The notes: generated by a model from the sequence alone, not told the origin. Positions 27,205-36,878 are shown, numbered from the stretch's first letter. The stretch is DNA of 64,000 bases from JAWUWD01 sp034112085 (GCA_034112085.1 JAWUWD010000030.1:12644-76643), one strand, 5' to 3'. Program-made: numbers and translations.

Positions 27205-27766
27205 TCAATACAGAGTTTTTCATGTCAAAACCTAGTACAATATAAGTGTTGCCACTAAATACAAATTCGTCTATAACTTCCCAACCCAATTTTTTGGTAT
27301 GTGCTTTCTCAGAAATTTCATTAACCTTATTAATAAAGGTGATTGAGATGAGATATTTTTTATAAAACTCAATTCTCATCTCCTCAAAAATTAAATTTAG
27401 GATACCAATACCCCGGTAGTTTTTGTCGATACAAACTGGCCCATATTGAAAGCTATTATCTGTTGTGATTTCATATTCTTTGAATAACAATGTTGAAAAA
27501 CGAGATACCATGAAGTTGAAAATTTCCCACTGCTCAAAATATTCCCAACTTCCTGCAAAAGCATATGCAATAATTTTATGTTTCTCATTTTCAGCAATGA
27601 ACATTCCATTTTGCTTAATGATTTCTTCAAGTTGATTAATAGTAAATGGGGTAGTTACAAAACCGTTTTTTAATTCCTCTTCATTTAAGTTACCATATAA
27701 ATTATTCTCTTGGAGGGATAGAACTCCATCGATATCATTCTTATTTCCTAATCTGGTCTTTATCAT
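27200..27766 (-). CDS. GNAT-family N-acetyltransferase
   Basis: A 188-residue acetyltransferase of the GNAT fold. The acetyl-CoA-binding region is seen as FQYGPVCIDKNYRGIGILNLIFEEM (about residues 105-130), where RGIG corresponds to the pyrophosphate-binding R/QxxGxG/A loop. Another strand reads MFIAENEKHKIIAYAFAG. The acceptor is unknown. Its 3' end meets the YHS gene relic, suggesting that it replaced part of that gene. Confidence 0.82.
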   Translation of the reverse strand: MIKTRLGNKNDIDGVLSLQENNLYGNLNEEELKNGFVTTPFTINQLEEIIKQNGMFIAENEKHKIIAYAFAGSWEYFEQWEIFNFMVSRFSTLLFKEYEITTDNSFQYGPVCIDKNYRGIGILNLIFEEMRIEFYKKYLISITFINKVNEISEKAHTKKLGWEVIDEFVFSGNTYIVLGFDMKNSVLK

Positions 27767-28154
27767 TAAAATGTGCTTTTACTTGATGAATACGAACCTT
27801 CCACGGGTGGCATGCCAACTCTATCCGTTGGACTTTCACTATATGCTTTTGTTTACTGGCTTTACTATTATTTACAAATAGAACAAGACAATATATAATG
27901 GCACTACGAAGAGCCGCTACAGACGAAGTCGATAGCCAAGGTAATAGAATGTTTCTGTTTTTTAAGTCTGTTTTTTAGTAATACAGCCAATTTTAAAAAT
28001 GTCCTGGAGTAACTTTCTTAAATAGCTGTGAAATTCAAATACAGTAAGGCTTACTTATTCTCTGAGAATTGATTCTTACTGCAAACTAGATTGCACATTC
28101 AATCAGGATTAACTTAAAATGAAAATATGTATTTTGTGTTCAAATCAACAGCAC
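27767..28154. other. AT-rich intergenic region, nothing recognised
   Basis: This 388-bp stretch lies between the divergent GNAT gene and the esterase-like lipoprotein gene. I find no open frame of useful length, no hairpin with a T tract and no known motif. It must hold both promoters. Confidence 0.5.
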
Positions 28155-29891
28155 ATGAAAAACCTAACCTACCTATTTGTCATCACTCTAGTCATACATA
28201 TGGGGTGTCAGAGTACACCAACTTATGAGTCTAACATAGCCATCACAGTTTCGTTTACGGAAAGTGCGAGTGCAAAAAATAGGGATGGTCGACTTTTACT
28301 GATGCTAGCCAATAACAATAAAGAAGAACCACGCTTTCAGATAGGAGTTGGTCTGAATGATCAATTGGTCTATGGGATGAATGTAGAAGACCTAGGCCCA
28401 AACAGTGCGGTAGCATTCGATGAGCAGGTATTCGGATTCCCAATTCCTAGCCTGAAAGACTTGGAACCGGGGGAGTATTATGTTCAAGCCTTGTTACATG
28501 TGTACGAGACTTTCAATCTTTCCACAGGCCAAACGGTTAAACTCCCGATGGACAATGGAGAAGGACAGCAATGGAATCGATCCCCAGGAAACATCTACAG
28601 TAAGCCGGTCAAGATTACAATCACAGACAAAGGAATCGAAGATGTAAACATCGTGATGGATCAAGTCATTCCTCCAATCGAGGAACCAGCAGATACCGAA
28701 TGGATCAAACATATTAAAATGAAATCAGAGAAGCTATCTGAGTTCTGGGGTAGAGATACTTATCTCGGAGCACATGTACTGTTGCCAAAAGGTTTCAATG
28801 AACATCCAGAAGCTAAGTATCCACTCATGATATTTCATGGACATTTCCCGTCTGATTTTGGTGGATTCAGAACAACTCCTCCTGAGCCTGACTTAGAGCC
28901 TGACTACTCTGAACGTTTTCAAGTGGAAGGGTATAACGTCTTTCAGCAACAAGATTCATATGATTTTTATAAACGCTGGAATGAGCCTGATTTTCCGCGC
29001 TTTATTATTATCGAAATCCAGCACCCAACACCTTACTATGATGACTCTTATGCGGTCAATTCAGCAAGCCAAGGTCCATATGGCGATGCGATCACTCATG
29101 AACTCATCCCACACATTGAGGAGCAGTTTAGAGGGCAGGGAGAAGGATGGTCACGCTTTTTGTATGGTGGCTCAACAGGTGGCTGGGAAGCACTAGCAGT
29201 ACAAGTGAAATATCCTGATGAATACAATGGCTGTTTTGCAGCTTGTCCAGATCCAATTGATTTTACCAACTACTGTTTGACTAATATATACGAAGACAAG
29301 AATGCTTATTTCTACGAAAGTGATCATAGGAAATTAGAAGTGCCAAGTAGAAGAAATTACCTAGGAAATATTTCCGCGACTCTGCGTGAAGAGAATCATT
29401 TGGAACTGGTCTTAGGAGATAAGTCAAGATCAGGTCAGCAGTGGGATATATGGGAAGCAACTTATTCTCCACAAGGAGAGGACGGATATCCGGCACGGAT
29501 TTGGGATAAAACTACCGGAGATATCAATCCTGAGATTGCTTCTTATTGGAAAGAAAACTATGATTTGAAACATATATTGGAACGAGATTGGGATAAGCTT
29601 GGTGATAAGCTGAAAGGTAAGATCCACATCTACTGTGGAGATATGGATAATTACTATCTCAATAATGCCGTGTATTCGATGGAAACATTCTTAGAGAGTA
29701 CTACGGATCCTTATTATGGCGGAGAGGTGGCATATGGAGATCGTGCAGAGCATTGCTGGAATGGTGACCCTGATGAGCCAAATCATGTCACAAGATTGAG
29801 ATACAATAGTATGTATGTGCCCAAGATAATGAAGCGAATCGCTGAAAGCGCTCCTGAAGGTGCAGACTTAACTAGTTGGAGATACAAGTAG
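28155..29891 (+). CDS. Esterase-like lipoprotein with alpha/beta hydrolase fold
   Basis: A 578-residue lipoprotein. I use the ATG at 28155 because it gives a standard signal peptide (MKNLTYLFVITLVIHMGC) with lipobox Cys at residue 18. The ATG at 28119 would put a 12-residue tail before it. The N-terminal 180 residues are a beta-rich domain. The rest resembles the esterase D type of alpha/beta hydrolase: a PLMIFHGH strand, then LYGGSTGGWEAL with the probable nucleophile Ser, and a late His (RAEHCWNGD). The substrate is unknown. A hairpin terminator follows at 29906. Confidence 0.78.
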   Translation: MKNLTYLFVITLVIHMGCQSTPTYESNIAITVSFTESASAKNRDGRLLLMLANNNKEEPRFQIGVGLNDQLVYGMNVEDLGPNSAVAFDEQVFGFPIPSLKDLEPGEYYVQALLHVYETFNLSTGQTVKLPMDNGEGQQWNRSPGNIYSKPVKITITDKGIEDVNIVMDQVIPPIEEPADTEWIKHIKMKSEKLSEFWGRDTYLGAHVLLPKGFNEHPEAKYPLMIFHGHFPSDFGGFRTTPPEPDLEPDYSERFQVEGYNVFQQQDSYDFYKRWNEPDFPRFIIIEIQHPTPYYDDSYAVNSASQGPYGDAITHELIPHIEEQFRGQGEGWSRFLYGGSTGGWEALAVQVKYPDEYNGCFAACPDPIDFTNYCLTNIYEDKNAYFYESDHRKLEVPSRRNYLGNISATLREENHLELVLGDKSRSGQQWDIWEATYSPQGEDGYPARIWDKTTGDINPEIASYWKENYDLKHILERDWDKLGDKLKGKIHIYCGDMDNYYLNNAVYSMETFLESTTDPYYGGEVAYGDRAEHCWNGDPDEPNHVTRLRYNSMYVPKIMKRIAESAPEGADLTSWRYK

Positions 29892-29905
29892 AGATTTGTA
29901 CTCAG

Positions 29906-29935
29906 ATACGGGAGGTTTTATGAGACCTCCTGTAT
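29906..29935. terminator. Bidirectional hairpin terminator
   Basis: ATACGGGAGGT and ACCTCCTGTAT pair over 11 bp with one G-U wobble and an 8-nt loop. It sits between two convergent genes (stops at 29891 and 29968). Confidence 0.65.
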
Positions 29936-29967
29936 TGATCAATTGCAAACGCTTCAAGAGAATACGT

Positions 29968-31188
29968 CTAAGGTAATTGCATAATTTTTACATGGTAGTT
30001 ATACTTTTCTGGGCCAGTCATAGAGCCTTGGGTGTATAGATACTCCTTCCAATACTGGTTGGCATAGGCATCGAATGATTTTTGATCAGACACTTTCCAT
30101 TCCAACTCCATGGCTTTTGTATCCGCATAGTTCTCCATACCTCTTCGTTCATCCACCAATCCAATAAATCCCGCTGAAGATGTTTGATAAATCTTCGTCC
30201 AACCCTGATCTGCTACCTTTTGGTATCCTAGAACATCTTCATAGAACCGTTCCATCTTCAACATGTCTTTGTGATAGGTCCATGTGATTGAGCCATAAAA
30301 CTGTAGATTATCTTGAGCGGTATTTACTCGCTCTACTTGGTCCAGTGCCGCAATGAATAGTTCATTTTCAGGGTGTTGTTTGAACTGCTCGAATTCTAAT
30401 AAGTACCCGCCTGGATCGATGGCCACAAATCCGTCATGTGGACCTCCTTCTTTAGGCTTGTAGGTGTATTTGATCTGGATATTATGATCTTGTGCATAAG
30501 CATACCATTCTGGCAGTTGATCTGTCAATAGTGCAATAGCAGTTGATTTAGGCTGACCTTCAGGGTGGGACTCATCCTGAGCATGCAATTGAATAAAGGC
30601 ATCAGCACTAATCTGAAATTTGGAGATATCACTCATAGGCAGGCCCAAGGTTTTTTTGTAGAAAAGTCTAGCTACTTCTAGATCGCTGTAATATAGATGG
30701 GTCACTTGCTGACGCACTTCAAATGATGTCAAGCTGCGATAGGAAGTATTCGCAGAAAGCAGCTCATTGATTCCTTGAGGACTATATCCCAATAGTCTAC
30801 CAAATCGCCTTGCAAGGGCTTCTTGTTCTTCTTTGTTGCTAGTCTTAGATATATCATTCTTCCATTGTTCATACTGCTTCAAGCGATCTCCTTGGTAGAT
30901 CAGTATGACAGATTTTCCATTGGTTTGTTCAGATGGGAATAGCATAGAATTTGGAAAATCATCCTCTCTGTAAAGTTTGACTTTATATTTTTTCGAAGCA
31001 GCTACAAACTCATTCCATAATCCATCGACTGCTTCACCTTCCATGGGATAGTGCAAGGCCATTGGTTTGGCATCATTGGCTACCATTTCACAATAGACAT
31101 CGAATGCAGAAAGTACGTCTTGATCTTTTTCTGGAGCGCAGGAAGATAAGAGTAGAAAACAGAAGAACCAGGATGTTGAATTTCTCAT
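29968..31188 (-). CDS. Lipoprotein with two VOC (glyoxalase-fold) domains
   Basis: A 406-residue lipoprotein (signal peptide with lipobox LLSSC, Cys about residue 17). Two vicinal-oxygen-chelate-like regions are visible: one around residues 160-270 (VTHLYYSDLEVARLFYKKTLGL, ending GYLLEFEQF) and one around 295-405 (ITWTYHKDMLKMERFYEDVLGY). The first 150 residues are unassigned. Extracytoplasmic VOC proteins are uncommon and no substrate can be proposed. It is convergent with the esterase-like gene. Confidence 0.75.
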   Translation of the reverse strand: MRNSTSWFFCFLLLSSCAPEKDQDVLSAFDVYCEMVANDAKPMALHYPMEGEAVDGLWNEFVAASKKYKVKLYREDDFPNSMLFPSEQTNGKSVILIYQGDRLKQYEQWKNDISKTSNKEEQEALARRFGRLLGYSPQGINELLSANTSYRSLTSFEVRQQVTHLYYSDLEVARLFYKKTLGLPMSDISKFQISADAFIQLHAQDESHPEGQPKSTAIALLTDQLPEWYAYAQDHNIQIKYTYKPKEGGPHDGFVAIDPGGYLLEFEQFKQHPENELFIAALDQVERVNTAQDNLQFYGSITWTYHKDMLKMERFYEDVLGYQKVADQGWTKIYQTSSAGFIGLVDERRGMENYADTKAMELEWKVSDQKSFDAYANQYWKEYLYTQGSMTGPEKYNYHVKIMQLP

Positions 31189-31360
31189 AGCCTCAAGATA
31201 TGAGAAAAGAAGAAGTAGAGCAATCGCATGATGGAGAATAATATTTCTAGTAAAATCGACTTATGAAGACTCTTTTAGTAGAGTGTTCAAAAAAAGGGTT
31301 GAACAATGTCCGTTGAAATTGAAGCAATGATCTGTAAATTATAGTCTTGGATAACGTCTT

Positions 31361-32575
31361 TCATTTACGTATTTCATCAGTTACGGCTTTCCATGCAGCC
31401 ACTATTTTCTGTAGATCTCTAGTAAGTAAACTTTCATTAACAGCAAATCGCACAATACCATTTTCATTGGATCCCAATCGGATATTATATTCATCTAATA
31501 ACCTTTTGGATAACTCCTCTGAGCTAATATTATGCATTAATCTAAGGTTAAAAATATTAGTTCCGTTTTTTATACTGGTTATACTAATCCCTTCTATTCT
31601 GTTGAGTTCATCAATTAACTTATTCGCAGTAATGACAACCTGATTTAATCGTTCAGTGACCCCATCTAAAAAATGTAAAGCAATGGAAGTGTTATTCCAG
31701 CTTTGAAACATGGTTCCACCAAGAATTTTTATTTGATGAGAAAGTTGGTCAATAATTTTTGCGTCACCACAAAGTATTGCTCCTCCAGTAGCATTTAAAT
31801 ATTTGTATAATGATATGTAAACTGTGTCAAAATAAGAAGCATATTCTTTAAGTGAAACTTTAGTAAATGCCGAGGCTAAATGGATTCTAGCCCCATCCAA
31901 ATGCATCTTATACCCGTTATTTTTACAATAAGTATTGATTTCTTTAACGGTCTCAATTGGCATTACCGTACCATTGGCACGTCTAATTGGATTCTCAATA
32001 ACAACAGTGCCTAAACCACTCCGAAATACCTCATTTTCGTTTATGCTTTTTATGGTGCTTACCAAATTTTCTAATTGAAAATATGGCTTCCCTGCTCCTG
32101 CAGGAACAAGTCTTAGTCCATGAACACTTTGTGAGGCATCGGCCTCATCTCTGAAAACATGTGAGTTTTCCGGTACGATTACTTTGGTATTGTTCCCGTT
32201 CAATAGCTTTATAGCTAACTGATTTGCCATCGTTCCCGTTGGTAAATAAATGGCTTTTTCCTTACCGGTTAGTTTTGCGAATTTTTCTTCGAGCAATTTG
32301 GTCGTTCCGCCATTTCCGTAAAAGTCAGGCTTCAGGGTTTCTACACTATCAATTTCGGTAAGTTTTTGAACGTACTGACGAGGTGTTAATTCAAGACCGT
32401 CATAAATAAAATTGACAGCGACTTCACGGTTATTTGCTAGATTAATTTTATAATTTTCTGAACTAGATATAGCATTTAAACCAACTGTTGGGAGTAGGAA
32501 GGGGACAGTTGACAGACCACATTTTTTAAGAAATTCTCTTCTATCATTTTCTTCCACTACTTTTTTCATATCCAT
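31361..32575 (-). CDS. Threonine-aldolase-like PLP enzyme with Tat-type leader
   Basis: A 404-residue protein of the beta-eliminating lyase (low-specificity threonine aldolase) family of PLP enzymes. Aldolase-type motifs include YLPTGTMANQLA, HLDGARI and the probable PLP-binding Lys in SLYKYLNATGGA (about residue 257); the usual text there is SxSKGLGAP. Unusually, the N-terminus reads NDRREFLKKCGLSTVPFLLP, which fits a twin-arginine motif (S/T-R-R-x-F-L-K) followed by a hydrophobic stretch. This suggests export of a folded PLP enzyme. The acceptor substrate is unknown. Confidence 0.8.
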   Translation of the reverse strand: MDMKKVVEENDRREFLKKCGLSTVPFLLPTVGLNAISSSENYKINLANNREVAVNFIYDGLELTPRQYVQKLTEIDSVETLKPDFYGNGGTTKLLEEKFAKLTGKEKAIYLPTGTMANQLAIKLLNGNNTKVIVPENSHVFRDEADASQSVHGLRLVPAGAGKPYFQLENLVSTIKSINENEVFRSGLGTVVIENPIRRANGTVMPIETVKEINTYCKNNGYKMHLDGARIHLASAFTKVSLKEYASYFDTVYISLYKYLNATGGAILCGDAKIIDQLSHQIKILGGTMFQSWNNTSIALHFLDGVTERLNQVVITANKLIDELNRIEGISITSIKNGTNIFNLRLMHNISSEELSKRLLDEYNIRLGSNENGIVRFAVNESLLTRDLQKIVAAWKAVTDEIRK

Positions 32576-32662
32576 TTTTCAAATGACGGCTAATACTCTA
32601 ATATACTACATGTTGTTTATTTTTCACTCATATTATCCTCTCCGGGTTGTCTATACATCCAT

Positions 32663-32842
32663 TTAGAAATAAACGCCCCTCATGGCGGGATTCTCTACTT
32701 TAGATTGGAAAGTCATTCTCTTTGAAATCAGGAGATTACTCCCCTGCCCATCTTTCTTAAAGAGGCCATCTTCAAACTCAGTTAGTAAGAAATAAAGGTC
32801 TTCAGTTCTTGGTGACGCAGCTAAAAATTGAAGACCTTGCAT
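32663..32842 (-). CDS. Possible small ORF or gene remnant (59 aa)
   Basis: A 59-codon ORF from the ATG at 32842 to the TAA at 32663, with protein-like content (SPRTEDLYFLLTEFEDGLF, NPAMRGVYF). The frame stays open upstream of the ATG toward rapA, so it may be the 3' remnant of a longer gene cut by the arrival of rapA. I do not recognise the family. The 325-bp space between the PLP-enzyme gene and rapA holds nothing else that I can name. Confidence 0.35.
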   Translation of the reverse strand: MQGLQFLAASPRTEDLYFLLTEFEDGLFKKDGQGSNLLISKRMTFQSKVENPAMRGVYF

Positions 32843-32900
32843 TTTTTTAGAAAATGCCTTCTTGCGGTTGTTAATAATTGAGGGTGAAACAGTAGATATT

Positions 32901-35735
32901 ATGGGAGATTTCTATCCAGAGCAAAGGTGGACAAGTGAGGGTGAACCTGAGCTGGGAGTGGGTATTGTGGTTGAGGTAAACAAGAATCGGGTACAATTAC
33001 AATTCGCTGTTGCAGGCGAAACGCGACAGTATGCTTTATCCAATGCGCCATTGCGAAGAGTTATTTTTAAGGCAGGCGATAAAGTTGTAGACAAAAATAA
33101 GCGTTCATTTGTTATTGATCGCGTGCAAGACAATGGCGAGTTGTTGTTGTATATAGGCAAAGAAGGAACCTTGTCCGAGGTGGACTTGGGTGATGTGTCG
33201 GTGCAGCATGGTGTCAATGATCGTCTGCTGATTGGTGATGTAGAGACACCTGATGTATTTGCTTTGAGAAGACAAACATTGGGATACGACCATATGCGTA
33301 GACTTTCGCCTATTAATGGATTTGTAGGGGGGCGCATAGACCTTATTCCTCATCAGCTGTATATATCACATGAAGTAAGTTCTCGTTATTCACCGCGTGT
33401 ATTGCTTTCTGATCAGGTAGGACTTGGTAAAACTATTGAGGCTGGTTTAATTCTGCATCGCTTGTTATTGAGTGGTCAAGCATCACGGATCTTAATATTG
33501 GTTCCAGATTCTTTAATTCATCAGTGGTTTGTTGAGATACTTAGGCGTTTCAATTTATGGTTCCACATTTTTGATGAAGAGAGATGTGCCGCTTTAGACG
33601 AAAGTGCACCTGAGGGAAACCCTTTCTTAGATGACCAATTGGTTATTTGTAGTACGTCATTCTTGGCAAACTCTGCGACACGTGCGCAGCAAGCAATCTC
33701 GGCAGATTGGGACATGCTTGTGGTAGATGAAGCGCATCATTTGGAATGGTCGCTAGAGAAAGCAAGCCCTGAATATACTATCGTTGAATTGTTGAGCAAA
33801 GTAGCGAAAGGCTTGTTGCTATTAACGGCAACGCCAGAGCAGTTGGGAGTAGAAAGTCATTTTGCACGACTAAGATTACTAGATCCAGAAAGATATGCTG
33901 ATTACGATGAATTTATTAATGAATCCCAAGATCACTCAGCCATTGCCAATATTGTAGAAGACCTTTCTTTAGGGCATCCTCTAAAGGATCAAGACAAAGC
34001 CTTGTTGAAAACCATGTTTGGTGAAGAAAGAATGGCTAAGGTAGAAGAAAAAGGAGCTGTAGCTAAAAATCAATTAATAGAAGATCTATTAGATCAGCAT
34101 GGCCCTGGGCGGGTAATGTTTAGGAATACACGTTCTGCTATGAGCGGATTTCCAACCCGGAAGGCGCATCTAAGCCCTATAGAGGCAGAGGCGGATAAAG
34201 AGAGGTGGATCCAGCGCTTGTCTAAAGAGTATGTTGTTGACAAAGAAGTACAACTTAGTGCCGAGGTGAAACAGAAGTTTTGGTTTTCAGAAGACCCACG
34301 TGTAACCTGGTTAGTCGCTTTGTTATCGCAACTAAAACCGGGCAAAGTATTATTGATTTGTAGAAGTAAAGCGAAAGTATTGGCTTTAGAAAAAGCCTTA
34401 CAAAAGCTAAGTAGTGCAAAAGTAAGTGTGTTTCATGAAGACCTGACCATTGTACAGCGTGATAGAAATGCTGCTTGGTTTGCTGAAACCGATGGCGCAA
34501 GGATATTACTATGTTCTGAAATAGGTAGTGAAGGGAGGAACTTTCAATTTGCCCATCACTTGGTATTGTTCGATTTACCGGTACACCCAGAGTTATTGGA
34601 ACAACGTATTGGTCGCTTAGATCGCATTGGACAAACGGAAGACATTCAAATACATGTTCCTTACTTGAAAGGTAGTCCACAAGAAGTATTGGTTCGTTGG
34701 TTTCATGAAGGACTAAATGCATTTGAAGAAAACATAGAAGGTGGAAACCAGATAGGGCAGCTATTCAGCGACCGTTTGGTAGAGACGGCTTTAGCCGCTT
34801 CTTCAGCTGATATAAGCACGAAGCTAGATGCGCTAATTACTGACACAGCTGTATACCAAAAAGCCCTGAAGCAAACATTAGCCAATGGGCGTGACAGGCT
34901 ACTTGAAATGAACTCATTCAGACCATTGGTGGCTGAACAATTAGTGGCGAAAATTAAAGAAGCTGACCAAGACTTAGGGCTTGAGATTTATATGACCAAA
35001 GTATTCGAACACTTTGGAATTGAAATGGAGGATTTGGCACCAAGAACTTATTTGCTACATCCGGCACGAACAAACAGAGAGGCGTTCCCATCTATTCCTG
35101 ATGCGGGTATATCAGTCACCTTCGACCGAAAGCGCGCCTTGAGCAGAGAAGATGTAAGCTTCATTAGTTGGGATCACCCGATGGTGACCGGAGCTTTGGA
35201 CATGGTACTCAGCTTAGGTACAGGAGGCGCTAGTTTTGGCGTGTTGAAAGGAACAGAAGAAAAGGGTGTTTTATTGGAAGTGATTTTTGTACTTGAATCA
35301 GCCGGGAGAAAAGGAATTAATGTCGATCGTTTTCTGCCAAGTACCCCAATGCGGGTGGTGGTAAACCATTCAGGAGAAGAGGTCACTGGAGACTATCCGG
35401 TAGACTTATTCAACAAGCAATTGATTCCTGGAAAAATAGATGACCTCATTGGAAATGAAACAGTGGTAGACACCATAATTCCAGACATGGTGAGTACGGC
35501 TACAGAAATAGCGGTACAACTGAGACTCGAACAAATAGATATAGGCCTCGAACATTTGAATCAGACATTGGATCATGAGATTGGTCGTTTGGCTTCATTA
35601 TATAAACGAAATAAAGGGATTAGACCTGATGAAATTCGCACAGCACTAGAAGAGAAAAGCGTACTTACATCATTGATTGGTAATGCACAAATTCGAATGG
35701 ATTCGATCCAATTGATCAGAGAAGGCGCCCTCTAG
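32901..35735 (+). CDS. rapA: RNA polymerase-associated SWI2/SNF2 ATPase RapA
   Basis: A 944-residue protein that matches E. coli RapA along its whole length. I start it at the ATG at 32901 (MGDFYPEQRWTSEGEPELG), which aligns with the RapA N-terminus; the upstream 13 codons do not. The Tudor-like N-terminal part is followed by helicase motifs: Walker A DQVGLGKTIEAG, VVDEAHHLEWS, LLTATPEQLG, CSEIGSEGRNFQFA and EQRIGRLDRIGQ. The RapA-specific C-terminal region is present to the end. RapA binds RNA polymerase and helps recycle it after termination. The gene is typical of Gammaproteobacteria and unexpected here. Confidence 0.93.
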   Translation: MGDFYPEQRWTSEGEPELGVGIVVEVNKNRVQLQFAVAGETRQYALSNAPLRRVIFKAGDKVVDKNKRSFVIDRVQDNGELLLYIGKEGTLSEVDLGDVSVQHGVNDRLLIGDVETPDVFALRRQTLGYDHMRRLSPINGFVGGRIDLIPHQLYISHEVSSRYSPRVLLSDQVGLGKTIEAGLILHRLLLSGQASRILILVPDSLIHQWFVEILRRFNLWFHIFDEERCAALDESAPEGNPFLDDQLVICSTSFLANSATRAQQAISADWDMLVVDEAHHLEWSLEKASPEYTIVELLSKVAKGLLLLTATPEQLGVESHFARLRLLDPERYADYDEFINESQDHSAIANIVEDLSLGHPLKDQDKALLKTMFGEERMAKVEEKGAVAKNQLIEDLLDQHGPGRVMFRNTRSAMSGFPTRKAHLSPIEAEADKERWIQRLSKEYVVDKEVQLSAEVKQKFWFSEDPRVTWLVALLSQLKPGKVLLICRSKAKVLALEKALQKLSSAKVSVFHEDLTIVQRDRNAAWFAETDGARILLCSEIGSEGRNFQFAHHLVLFDLPVHPELLEQRIGRLDRIGQTEDIQIHVPYLKGSPQEVLVRWFHEGLNAFEENIEGGNQIGQLFSDRLVETALAASSADISTKLDALITDTAVYQKALKQTLANGRDRLLEMNSFRPLVAEQLVAKIKEADQDLGLEIYMTKVFEHFGIEMEDLAPRTYLLHPARTNREAFPSIPDAGISVTFDRKRALSREDVSFISWDHPMVTGALDMVLSLGTGGASFGVLKGTEEKGVLLEVIFVLESAGRKGINVDRFLPSTPMRVVVNHSGEEVTGDYPVDLFNKQLIPGKIDDLIGNETVVDTIIPDMVSTATEIAVQLRLEQIDIGLEHLNQTLDHEIGRLASLYKRNKGIRPDEIRTALEEKSVLTSLIGNAQIRMDSIQLIREGAL

Positions 35736-35819
35736 GGGGTTTTATTAAAAAAAAGATAGACAGAAAATGCCTTTTTAAGCTTGCTCCGAGATTATTGACT
35801 TAAAAACCATAATATTAGA

Positions 35820-36824
35820 ATGAATATATACGAACAAATAGAAGCGGAAATAAAAGCGGCTTCAAACATTGTTATCACTTCTCATAAATCTGCTGACGGT
35901 GATTCAATAGGTAGCTCATTAGGACTATTACATTTTATTGAAAAGCTGGGTAAAACCGCTACGGTATGTCATCCTGATGCAGCGCCCAGTTTTCTGCATT
36001 GGCTAGACACTTCGACCTTTCTTTTAATGACGGACCAACCAGAGGCTGTCACTACTGCTTTTGAAAAAGCTGATTTAGTGTTTTGTTTGGACTACAATGC
36101 TACCAATCGTATTGGGCCTGATATGCAAGCCTTGTTAGAAGCGGTAATTTGTAAAACTGTGATGATTGACCATCACTTAAATCCTGAAGAATTTCCAACG
36201 TTAACAGTGTCAGAAACTACTGCTTCTTCTACCTCAGAATTGATTGTTGAGTTAATCGAACAGTCCGGCAATGGCGCTTTACTCGATCAAAAAATCGGAA
36301 CACCTTTGTATCTCGGGATATTGACGGATACAGGTAGTTTTAGATTTCCTTCGACAAGACCACGTACGCACGAAGTATTGGCAAAGTTATTAGCCGGAGG
36401 CGTAGCCCATCACTTGGTTCATGAAGCGCTAGGAGATAACAACACCGCGAGTCGTTTGCGTTTGCAAGGTTATGCTATGTGCGAGAAGTTGGAGATTATG
36501 GAAGACTACATGGTGTCCGTTATTTCATTGTCTAAAGAAGAATTAGCGAAATACAATTACCAAAAAGGTGATACCGACAACTTGGCCAACCAAGCCTTGT
36601 CTATTAAAGGAATGAAGGCGGCAATTGTGTTTTCAGAAAGAGATGGCATTATGAAGATATCTTTCCGTTCGAAAGGTGAAGAAAACCCGGTGAATGTAAT
36701 GGCCGCAGAACACTTTAATGGCGGTGGACACGCAAATGCATCAGGAGGGATGAGCGAACTCACTGTAACCGAAACCTTAGATAAGATTAAGAGCTTAGTG
36801 CCCAATTACTTTTCGATAAAGTAA
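35820..36824 (+). CDS. nrnA: DHH-family phosphoesterase NrnA-like
   Basis: A 334-residue DHH/DHHA1 phosphoesterase. Motifs are SHKSADGDSIGSS (about residue 21), LDYNAT, MIDHHLNP (the DHH motif, about residue 120) and the C-terminal DHHA1 motif FNGGGHANASGG. Members degrade short RNA oligonucleotides and dephosphorylate pAp, and some act on cyclic dinucleotide products. It lies 84 nt after rapA on the same strand and ends at a strong terminator. Its own upstream sequence resembles the one before rapA. Confidence 0.9.
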   Translation: MNIYEQIEAEIKAASNIVITSHKSADGDSIGSSLGLLHFIEKLGKTATVCHPDAAPSFLHWLDTSTFLLMTDQPEAVTTAFEKADLVFCLDYNATNRIGPDMQALLEAVICKTVMIDHHLNPEEFPTLTVSETTASSTSELIVELIEQSGNGALLDQKIGTPLYLGILTDTGSFRFPSTRPRTHEVLAKLLAGGVAHHLVHEALGDNNTASRLRLQGYAMCEKLEIMEDYMVSVISLSKEELAKYNYQKGDTDNLANQALSIKGMKAAIVFSERDGIMKISFRSKGEENPVNVMAAEHFNGGGHANASGGMSELTVTETLDKIKSLVPNYFSIK

Positions 36825-36840
36825 GACAAGTTTAAATTAT

Positions 36841-36878
36841 AAAAAATCATCACTTCTAACTTAGAAGTGATGATTTTT
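36841..36878. terminator. Strong bidirectional terminator after nrnA
   Basis: An 18-bp arm (AAAAATCATCACTTCTAA) and its exact complement form a near-loopless hairpin with A and T runs at both ends. It ends nrnA transcripts and overlaps the 3' end of the small minus-strand ORF. Confidence 0.85.

Noticed and set aside
32912..33353. Minus-strand ORFs of 141 and 82 codons inside rapA
   Set aside because: They lie wholly within the strongly supported rapA frame, and their composition looks like a shadow.
34255..34722. Minus-strand ORF of 155 codons inside rapA
   Set aside because: It lies opposite the conserved helicase motifs of RapA and shows no family features.
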